Below the pieces are notes generated by a model. It was given only the letters and a program-made list of their open reading frames with translations. It was not told the DNA's origin and made no database searches. Position numbers and translations under genes: made by a program. From Sialis fuliginosa (lineage: Eukaryota > Arthropoda > Insecta > Megaloptera > Sialidae): 64,000 bases of DNA. Shown piece by piece: positions 56,401-64,000 of the stretch (position 1 is the stretch's first letter; each line of letters begins with the position of its first letter). The DNA is taken from the NCBI GenBank assembly GCA_961205875.1, contig OY540812.1:31133098-31197097 (forward strand), in the 5' to 3' direction.

Positions 56401-56868
56401 AATATAAATATAAATATAATAAAATATAAATATCAGAACTTGACCATAGACTTCGGCATACACCACTCAAAAGAGGAAAAAAACTAAATCACTGAAAAGT
56501 ATAAAATAATTAAATTTGACAGTTTTTTTGAAATAGGTGTCAAGCCAATAAAAAAGTTTTTAAGAAAAAAAAACAACTTCAGAAACTGTTAAATTCAATT
56601 ATTATACTTTTCAATGTTTTTAGTTTTTTTATTCGTTTTTTTTAAGTTTTTCATAATATTTTATTAATATCTGTGGTAACTGGGCTAGTAGGAGATTTTA
56701 ATCCATCAGTTTTTTCTATCACCTTATTTCTAATTTATCTGAAAGCAAAAACCCTATTTTAAATTTAATTCCATTATATACAAAATACGCATTGCAGTCA
56801 AATTTTCCGTAATATTACTCTAAAATGCATAATTCAAGATAACTCTTTTCGAAACCACTTCCACGTAA

Positions 56869-57159
56869 GCTAGTAGTATTTTTGCTACACACTGTCCCGC
56901 TCCGGTTGTTCCGGACCGGCTCATCCCTCCGGTGTTTTTACGTAGAACAAGTTACTTTGATGGTTCATTTATTATTCGCACACACTCCCACAGTCTTATC
57001 GCCGAGTTACAGCTCTCTCAACGGACAACACAAAATGCTAAAGGTGTTCCATCAGGTGACATTGGGTTTGACCCACAGGCCATTCTATACATTACACTTG
57101 TATTAAGGTTTGAAATTATTTACATACTAGGTGCAGAATTTTACTACGGTACATGAATA
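56869..57159 (+). pseudogene. coding-like GC-raised island, unidentified
   Basis: About 210 bp (56885-57095) is clearly richer in G+C than its surroundings and is free of stops in two plus frames. One frame runs from 56869 to 57159 without a stop and includes CPAPVVPDRLIPPVFLRRTS and GVPSGDIGFDPQAILYI. The opposite strand has a nearly open frame, interrupted twice. I recognise none of these as a known domain. CAGGTGACA at 57053 could be a splice donor. It may be a decayed exon, a processed gene or part of an element. The strand is a guess. Confidence 0.25.
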
Positions 57160-57313
57160 GATCAATGTTGTTTCTGCACTGAAAGATATATCGTTCATTA
57201 ATATTATGAATCGCATTCAACAACCATGAATTCATAGTAATAATGAAGAAATACTTCATATTCAAGTAAAAATTCATTAAAAGTAAACAAAGTAAGGAAT
57301 TTTTACTTTAATA

Positions 57314-58672
57314 CAGCGATTCTCAACCTGTGGAGCGCGCTCCCCTAGGAGGGCATGATAAAACTAAATCGGGGGCGCGAGCATTTCGAGAAAAAATATT
57401 ATTAAAAAAATTATTTAATTTACTGAAAGAAAATCAATAAAATACATTCTGGCATAATAAAAAATATAATACACGTTTACATTTATACTGATATAATACA
57501 CTTATAAATAGGATTATATCAGTACCGCATAGGGATTGCAATCCCGGGATCCCGCCTAATAATTTGATCTCGAAATCCCGGGATTAGAAACACATTAATA
57601 CCGGGATTTCGGGATTTAAAAATATTAATCTGGATTTGCATTCTCATGATTTCTATGAGGATATTATAACGCTAGCCCACATGGAAAGTGAAATTTTTAA
57701 GTTTGGCGCCAATTCCAGTGCATCTGGTTGCAATAAAAACGACCTTTTTAAAAACTTTACGCTTACAAGGGTCTACTGACTGCATTGTCTTTTCCAAGAA
57801 CGTGTAAAAATGCATTTTAACTATAGACATAGAGATTTTAACAAATTTTAAGGATTGGTATAATGTATTTACCATTTACGTCTACGTCTGTTGTGTATAA
57901 AGTTATCGACATAGAACTAGCAATACCACAGTGACATATAGTATCTGACTGTATTTCTTTTTACTATGCATATATAGATCTGAATATCAAATTCTATTTA
58001 TTACATATTTTGTTAACGGTTAATTATTAGATGTTAATTATTATGGTCAAACCTAGATAAATGTGCTAATAAAAAATATGTGAAATTTAATAGTGTACAT
58101 AAATTTTCTGTGTATAAATACCTACTTTTTGCGGGAAGTGAATAAACAATCTGCAAAATGTAAAACAAAACGGACACAAAAGGACTTGTACATTTAAATT
58201 CTATTTATAAAATCAATTTATTATTTTTTTACGAAAGTTCACTTATGGATATTTTTCATAATCATACGTAAAACCGTAAGTACACATTTCAAAATTTTTT
58301 TACAAGGTTTTAAATGGTTAAATAATTTTTTTACAAAAATAAATTCTAATCCCGGGATCCCGGGATCCCGGGATTTGAAAATTGTTCAATCTCGAAATCC
58401 CGGGATTGAAAATTTTGATCGGGATTGCAATCCCTAGTACCGCACAATGTATTTAATAATTAACTTATCAATATTAAATTAAAAACAAGATTAATAATTA
58501 TTAGTTGGGTCTGTCTTGCAGATCAAAGTTTTTCGAAAGAAAATACAATTAAATTAAATAGAAACTTATATTACAATTACAGCACGATTTTAGTGAAAAT
58601 TATTGTATGAGGGGGGGGGGGGGGGGGCGATGAGAATTGTGATCGCAAATACTAAAAGGTTGAGAAACATTG
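57314..58672. mobile_element. hAT-type element (CAGCGATTCTCAACC ends) hosting another hAT
   Basis: Ends CAGCGATTCTCAACCTGTGG and, on the complement, CAATGTTTCTCAACCTTTTA. The 8-bp duplication CTTTAATA (57306-57313, 58673-58680) is perfect. A G17 run lies near the right end. Without the guest at 57540-58436 and its duplication the element is about 450 bp. Truncated relatives lie at 26752-26940 and 46306-46640. No transposase. Confidence 0.93.
57540..58436. mobile_element. guest hAT-type element (TAGGGATTGCAATCCC ends)
   Basis: Ends TAGGGATTGCAATCCCGGGA on the left and TAGGGATTGCAATCCCGATC on the complement of the right. The 8-bp duplication GTACCGCA (57532-57539, 58437-58444) is perfect. Subterminal zones are arrays of CCCGGGAT / ATCCCGGG and CTCGAAATCCCGGGATT motifs, at least ten in all. 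The 897-bp interior has no recognised transposase (the minus frame at 57672-57875 matches nothing I know). Confidence 0.93.
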
Positions 58673-58805
58673 CTTTAATATAAAGTATTTCTTCATTATT
58701 ACTATAAATTCATGTTTGTTGAATGCGTTTCATAATATTAATGAATGATGTTTCTTTCAGTGTGATGTATAGAAATATTTACATAATTTTTTTTAAATTT
58801 ATATA

Positions 58806-59355
58806 ATAATAGCTGTTACCCCCATAGACATACAGTATGGACCGCGCATCTGACTCGAAAACAGAGCCGTGTCAAAAGAAAGAGATAGAAAATGATTTGG
58901 GATATACTTATTCTTGTTGAAACAGGAATAACTATTTCTTATATTCTTAGAAAAAGAGATAGATATGTCCCAAACGCCACCGCATCTCTCTCACTGTTTT
59001 GAAGAAATTTTACACCATTATGTTAATACAGAATGTGCGGTCCATGCTCAATGTTTATGGTCACAAGTAAGGTATTACAGATTTCAGTTATGATAGTCGA
59101 TAAAACAGGTTTTTAGTTTCTCATCTGCACGATAGATGTCTACTCCAAAAAGTATAACTATCGCGCGTAAAAATGTCACATAATTATTTTTTTCCAATAA
59201 TTTTTCTGGATACAAAGTAACTTATATCGTTTATTAGGATGCAAGCTATCTTCCTGCGAAATTTAATCAATATAGGTTCAGCGGTTTAGCCGTAAAAACG
59301 TAACAAACAGACAGATAGGCAAATACACTTTTGCATTTATAATATTAGTAGGGAT
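58806..59355 (-). repeat. dispersed insect repeat, copy E, interrupted
   Basis: The edge ATAATAGCTGTTACCC at 58806 is separated from the rest of the repeat (59070-59355: TATGATAGTCGATAAAACAG, ATCGCGCGTAAAAATG, GGTTCAGCGGTTTAGCC, TTTGCATTTATAATATTAGT) by a small TIR element. The usual GCGACTTCGTCCGCGTGG block next to the edge is missing, so bases were lost at the junction. Confidence 0.7.
58822..59060. mobile_element. small TIR element (CCATARACATWSAGYATGG ends)
   Basis: Left end CCATAGACATACAGTATGGA then CCGCGCA; right end on the complement CCATAAACATTGAGCATGGA then CCGCACA. A second inverted pair, GATAGAAAATGATTTGGGAT / ATGTCCCAAA, lies inside. 239 bp, no target duplication I can call, non-coding. 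Confidence 0.7.
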
Positions 59356-59380
59356 TCTGTTTGGATTACGACAAACTCGG

Positions 59381-59480
59381 TTTCGAAATGAAATTGGTTT
59401 AAATTTAGACGATACGAGACTGAAACGATATTAATTTTATTTCTAAGTCTCGTCTAGAGTCTCGGTTTTAAAAGATTGTC
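59381..59480 (-). repeat. hAT-like subterminal zone with CGAGAC motifs
   Basis: ACTCGGTTTCGAAATGAAAT, GACGATACGAGACTGAAACG and AAGTCTCGTCTAGAGTCTCG. With the single end at about 61147-61203 (complement CAGTGGGCTGCAAACGAGGC) it may bound a decayed element of about 1.8 kb, but the two ends do not match well enough to call it. Confidence 0.4.
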
Positions 59481-60068
59481 AATAATGAGTAAAAATTAAT
59501 AACACAGAATTACAAAAAAAGTCTTGTATTACCAAGTTTAACTAAATGTCGTATTATCAACAGAACCAAGCATAATTTTCTGCATATTGTTCTTACAACG
59601 CATACCTATTATATACGTTTTTCAGAGAGAGCCTAAATATTTATTTAAATCACGTTTGTAATAAATCTACTTCAGCATTTAGTGCTAAAGCAGCATTCAA
59701 TTGGTTGCTATTACAGGGTATTGAACTTTAAACTAAATTTTCGTCATAAAATAGAAAATTTATATCAATTTTGAGAGCCTGTACAGGTTTTGATAATTTT
59801 TTTGACCGAACCTAATGAACGACTTCTATAGATCAGAGTTTTTTCCCTCAATTTGTTTTTTTTTTGTATCGCTGTACGACCATTTTTGAACGAGTTATGA
59901 AGAAAAGAGTCTCAACTTTCTAAATCTACTCTTAGATTTTGACGTGAATAACGTCTTGTGTTTCACTGGAGGGGGGGGAGGATATTTAAGAAATTTGATG
60001 TTATGTTTTCAGGGTGATCTAAAACCATTGAATAACTCAGAAACTTTAAGTCTAATTGGGATGATTTT

Positions 60069-60130
60069 GGTATCGTTCTAACCGGCTTAGAGTTCCGTAT
60101 CCATTAATCACTGAGCCACCACCGCGGGGT
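60069..60130 (-). repeat. possible tRNA-related SINE head
   Basis: On the minus strand, CGCGGTGGTGGCTCAGTGAT then TAATGGATACGGAACTCTAA and CCGGTTAGAACGATACC. TGGCTCAGTGA (60108-60118) fits an A box. GGTTAGAACGATACC (60069-60083) is only a weak B box. No RNA fold or SINE tail is evident. Confidence 0.35.
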
Positions 60131-60155
60131 TAAACGTGCAGTAATCATTTTGCGC

Positions 60156-60355
60156 GCTAGCGTAAATTTACAATTAGTATAGTTCGACACTCAGAACATC
60201 TATCACGCTAGTTTTTATGACAAGTTATAGATCTCGGTTACATAAGATGAATAGTTAAATAGTTAAAAAGCACTTCAAATTGTATAAATCAATTAAAATC
60301 ATGAAATAATAAACATTTAACCAGTTTTTACGAGTGAAAAACTTCATATAATAAA
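60156..60355 (+). repeat. direct repeat, uninterrupted copy
   Basis: GCGCTAGCGTAAATTTA, GTTATAGATCTCG, AAACATTTAACCAG and ACGAGTGAAAAACTT. A second copy begins at 60673 and contains an insertion (60764-61127) exactly where this one reads through, making this the empty-site reference. Confidence 0.65.
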
Positions 60356-60672
60356 AAGAAAGTTCATTTCGTATTCCCACGATTTCGCCTGTAAGAATTA
60401 ATTTAATTGAAACATAAACAACAATATGTTAGAATATATTCTCTACGCAATGATAATTTTAATTTTTTGATTAAAGTCATTTAAATATGAATACAAAAAT
60501 TTGAATATTCACTTGTTTTTATGTTCGTGCATATCATAAGAAATAACGAAAATAAAAGGCAAATTACAAAAAGTAAACGCATAATTACCTAAGTGAAAAG
60601 GCAAGCTTTTCAATTTTATTAATATTAATCTATTTTTAATTTATTAATTAGGAGATTTTATAGAAAAAAATA

Positions 60673-61150
60673 GCACGCTAGCGTAAATTTATATCTCGAC
60701 ACTTTAAGTTATAGATCTCGATTATATCTACGAGGTACAAGTTCAAATTAAAACATTTAACCACCCGGGAAAAAAATTCAGATCTGAAGTGATCAAATCA
60801 GATCGTGATAGATCTGCGTTTTGAGACAACATAATATTTTTTCACTAGATTTTGGTCTGTGGAGATTTGCAAAAATCTACAATGACCTACAAAGATCTAC
60901 AACGATCTACAAAGATATCTAAAGATCGTTAAAGATCGTGATAGAGATTGAAACGTTGAACATTCATGAAATTTAAACGTTACAACGTTCTTCAGAGATC
61001 TTTGTAGATCGTTGTAGATCTTTGTAGATTTTTTTAGAGCATTGTTGATTTTTGCAGGTCTCCACAGATCAAAAACTAGTAAAATAATATAATGTCTCAA
61101 AATGCAGATCTATCACGACATTTTTTTAGTGAATGAAAAACTTTATAACG
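60673..61150 (+). repeat. direct repeat, interrupted copy
   Basis: CACGCTAGCGTAAATTTATA, CGACACT, AGTTATAGATCTCG and AAACATTTAACCA, then the foldback element, then AGTGAATGAAAAACTT. Shared order with 60156-60355. Confidence 0.65.
60764..61127. mobile_element. CCCGGG foldback element, second copy
   Basis: CCCGGGAAAAAAATTCAGAT at the left. Arms pair from CGTGATAGATCTGCGTTTTG at the left and its near-complement at the right (CAAAATGCAGATCTATCACG). The centre is made of ACAAAGATCTACAACGATCT-type units on the left and TGTAGATCGTTGTAGATCTT on the right, so most of the element is a stem. The right end lacks the outer CCCGGG part. Related to 40910-41582 by its first 16 bases and by GAAGTGATC. Confidence 0.75.
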
Positions 61151-61203
61151 AGATGAAACCGAAACTCTCGTACTGCCTCTTTTTGCCTCGTTTGCAGCCC
61201 ACT
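61147..61203 (-). mobile_element. single hAT-like end
   Basis: The complement reads CAGTGGGCTGCAAACGAGGC with AAAAAGAGGCAGTACGAGAG and TTTCGGTTTCATCTCGTT. Typical hAT outer end of the TCTCGTCTCG group. No clear partner. Confidence 0.5.
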
Positions 61204-61209
61204 GATCTA

Positions 61210-61950
61210 ATAAGTGACTTGATCAATATTTTATCAATTTGGAAATTTTAATATTTTTATAAAATAATGTCTAAAATATGAAGAACGTCATTTCATAAAA
61301 AAAAACCATTCTCTTTAAATTAGATAGCAGGGTAGAAATATCTCATTTGTATTTTAGTTCTCGGATTGTGTTTTTCTCATACTCTTTTAGAATTCCCTTT
61401 ATGATATCATCTCAGACCTCTTTTTATGTTTATCGATTTTCTTTGAATTTTTTATGAAGATATATTTGTATACAAATATATTCAGATGATTTTTAATCAA
61501 AGTTTTTTTATGAGGCACTACAAAGTTGAATATATCAAAATAAAAAGTTAATTTGTACTATAATGTACTTTAAAAAAGGGGGTAATAATCAAAGCTCTAT
61601 GATTATAGAAAAAATATTGTACAAAGGTAAAACAAAATAAATTTGAATATTTAAAATTTCTATACTTTCCAATTTTTTGTGTATATTTAAATTTCAACCA
61701 TTGTCTACAGAGTTATAGAATTATATTGTCCGGTATTATAAATAATTTGCTCTAGAAAAAATGTAAAGCAAACGCTATCTACGGGGTATTATATATTAGA
61801 TAACAACCCACTTACAGCTGTAATGAGTGGAAAGGTTTATACATGGATAAATGACCTTAATACAATTTTAAATATACATGTTAAGTAGAAATCAGCGTTA
61901 TAAAAGCAGTTGTAAAAGCAGTGTATACCATAGCAGCTTTATATATCGGG
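61210..61950. other. anonymous AT-rich DNA
   Basis: A TGTCCGGTATTATAAATAAT single end at 61726 relates to the element at 44861-45094. Nothing else is supported. Confidence 0.45.
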
Positions 61951-61953
61951 TGT

Positions 61954-62100
61954 TCTAGACCAGTGCTTCTTAAACTTTTTGATGTCGCGGCTCCCCTGCA
62001 GCTCAAATCGATAACACACGGCCCCCCTAATTTTTTTTGGAACCCAGGTTGGTTAAAAAAAATATTTGTTTCATGTTAAATAAAATTTGAAAGTCGCGTT
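61954..62100 (+). mobile_element. single-ended hAT fragment
   Basis: CAGTGCTTCTTAAACTTTTT then GATGTCGCGGCTCCCCTGCA and ACACACGGCCCCCC. Strong match to the outer end of hAT elements (CAGTG-TTC-TAAACTTTTTG-GTCGCGGCCCCC). The other end was not found. Confidence 0.55.
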
Positions 62101-62511
62101 GGTTGTTGTCCAAACATTAAATGTACTTTTTTGACCTTATAATACTTGATGAAAATTACGTTTTATCAAAAAATATGACGCGAATAAGAGATCTAGACGC
62201 ATAATATGGGCCGAAGAATATTTAAAAAAATAACATACCTGGACTGGATGCCCTAATAGGTGTGTCATCATTATCATCATTAGACTGATGATTGATATTA
62301 TCAGTCTTGCGCTTTTTGCACAAAAATGGTCTTATGTCGTTCATTATTTTACAAAAATGAACACGTATTACACCAAGAGCTACTCGCTACAAAAAAACTA
62401 GCCTATCGAGTAATAAGGTAAAATGTTTTTTAAATGACTATAAGAAAAATCATTTTGTGCCTGGCCGGAACTTGTTAAACATTTTTAGCCGTCCCCTCCT
62501 CCAGGAAATTT

Positions 62512-62787
62512 TTTGTACAGCAATTATACTAATAAAGTAACAGTTTGAAATCACTGCCAAAGTTTAATATTCCTAAAGTTATATAAAAAAAAATATTTGT
62601 GCCTTATTAAATCCTGTTGTAATATTTTGGCACAAAACTTTTTAATTGTTTTTTGTCATTACTATACCAATCGAGTAACAGCTTCAAACTATAACCAAAT
62701 GAAAGTTTATATATTTTTCTATTGAAAAATACATTTGTGCCATGTCAATTCCTGTTAGAAATGTCTGGCACAAAACTTTTTATTTTT
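62512..62787 (+). repeat. tandem duplication, two units of about 138 bp
   Basis: Unit one 62512-62645 and unit two 62655-62787 share AGTAACAG, AATAT-TTGTGCC, AATCCTGTT, GGCACAAAACTTTTTA and T-runs. Each unit holds a TTTGTGCC ... GGCACAAAA inverted pair, so each could form a small hairpin. A further TTTTGTGCCTGGCCGG half-site lies upstream at 62453. Confidence 0.7.
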
Positions 62788-63239
62788 CTCAAAGGCCAGG
62801 TAAGCATACAAAATCGGCCTTTGCATAAATTTGGCTGATTTTTTTTGGAAGTCACATTCTATGTAACTTTTAACCTGACTAAATATTAGCTTCCAAAAAA
62901 ATATAGTTTTCGAAAAAAAAATATTTTTTGATTTTCAACCGCTACAGGCGTGATTATCCTCACAGGCGAAGATGCGTTCCACAGATGCATATTAAAATAC
63001 CCGCATGATATGAATTTTAAATAAATTTAATTTATTTTGTTTCTTGTTGACTTAGAATCTTTAAATTTGGCACGAAGGAAGGTCTCATAGCACAATTAAA
63101 GCGAAAAATCCCAAAATCATTAATTTTGAATTCTATGTGGAATTATGAACAACAAACAACATAATATAGTGTTTACCATAATTAAATATCTGAAATTCTG
63201 ACATACTTGGCGCTACTAATGTCATGAAATTGAGCGTAC

Positions 63240-63840
63240 AATATCTGCCATTGAAGCCACGGGACTGACTTTCTTATACGTAATACTGCCAGTGAACAGT
63301 GCATGTGATTCTTATTTTATTAAAACAAACAAACAAAGTCCCATGGTACCTATGGCCAACACGTACACTGTACAATCTTTGTAATACATATAAGAAAGTC
63401 CTATGACACTCATGGAAGGTATTTCTTTTCTGTAATGAACCATTTGAAATATAATTTAAAAAAAATCCGAAAAAATGAATAGAATATAAATTATAGATAA
63501 TAATATTACCTACAATATTTTTATTTTAAACTTGGATATTTTTCTTATATTCGCACTGTTTCAAAGTAGTTCAAAAAATTTAAAAATTGATCTCAGTAAA
63601 CATCCGTAACCGGTTGAAAAATCGTTTTCGAAAATAGGAGATTTCTTCCCAGACAAAAATTAATATTAAATATCACCCTTCTACAATTTGTCGTATTTGA
63701 GTTATAGTGACATCATGACGAAAATAGAATGGATTCAGGGAAGAACAAAATGGATAATTCCATCAAAAGTGCGAAAAAAATCGGCTCAACAATACTTACT
63801 TATGTATATTTCATATACATTGGTATAAGAAAGTAAAAAT
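63240..63840 (+). repeat. 'ACTTTCTTATAC' repeat family, longest copy
   Basis: ATCTGCCATTGAAGCCACGG then GACTTTCTTATACGTAATAC at the left, and GGCTCAACAATACTTACTTA then TTGGTATAAGAAAGTAAAAA at the right. The left TTTCTTATAC and right GTATAAGAAA are inverted, so this is a TIR-like element. Inside, ATATAAGAAAGTCCTATGAC at 63387 makes a second inverted relation with the left end. Confidence 0.75.
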
Positions 63841-64000
63841 ATTGATTATACAATTATATAAACTCACTTTTAAAGCAGCTCGAAATTTATTTACCGAGGA
63901 CTATATTCTATATGGGTATCTGTAATTAGAAATAAACTCATTATACGGTTGTTGTTAACACCCGACCGCATCGAGAATTCGTTATGCAGAAGATCTCAAC

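Overview
This is an AT-rich, gene-poor eukaryotic window, most probably from an insect. The case for an insect rests on transposase relics of the kinds that crowd insect genomes (Tc1/mariner/IS630, pogo/Tigger), many hAT-type miniature elements with 8-bp target duplications, and dispersed repeats of the kind common in arthropods (a 'sensitive to cgg-ttcag-cgg-ttt' type tail, a 'TCTGTCTGTCTG' tail, an 'AACCGACTT' family). I find no intact host gene, no rRNA or true tRNA gene, no CRISPR array and no bacterial-type operon. The longest open frame is about 160 codons, and it lies inside tandem repeats of a transposon. I read the window as intergenic or large-intron DNA filled with old transposons. 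The order of insect cannot be fixed from this sequence.

Layout. 0-6 kb: a 0.8-kb dispersed repeat, a hAT miniature element with perfect target duplication, and a mariner-type derivative with a transposase scrap. 6.2-10 kb: a 3.3-kb foldback element with 9-bp target duplications sits inside a relic of an insect repeat-associated protein whose two ends survive on either side. 10-17 kb: dispersed repeat copies and anonymous AT-rich DNA. 17-20 kb: two hAT miniatures and a Tc1 deletion derivative that keeps the DDE end. 20-31 kb: anonymous DNA with a piggyBac-like element, a perfect-arm hairpin, a pogo element keeping its helix-turn-helix, and a second Tc1 derivative keeping only its helix-turn-helix. 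31.8-35.1 kb: a hAT-like element carrying two other elements, then a 1.9-kb element dense in a TGTGT-type motif. 36.6-41.7 kb: a two-level nest, a tandem repeat block, and a three-level nest of TIR elements with duplications at each level. 42-46.6 kb: an element with 24-bp perfect inverted ends, a split repeat family, and a hAT miniature with perfect duplication. 48-49.6 kb: a foldback element whose loop holds a tRNA-like SINE head, then another 0.8-kb repeat. 53.4-59.4 kb: two inverted copies of one hAT family, a GC-raised coding-like island, and a hAT inside a hAT. 59.4-64 kb: further hAT-type ends, a foldback element with its empty site preserved in a neighbouring duplicate, and repeat copies.

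How the parts relate. Nothing here acts as a gene pathway. The biology is one of non-autonomous elements mobilised by transposases encoded elsewhere. The nesting order and target duplications allow insertion order to be read directly in several places. The strongest observations are the three-level nest at 40.0-41.7 kb, the foldback element at 6.5-9.8 kb, the motif-array element at 33.2-35.1 kb, and the tRNA-like core in a foldback loop at 48.2-48.6 kb.
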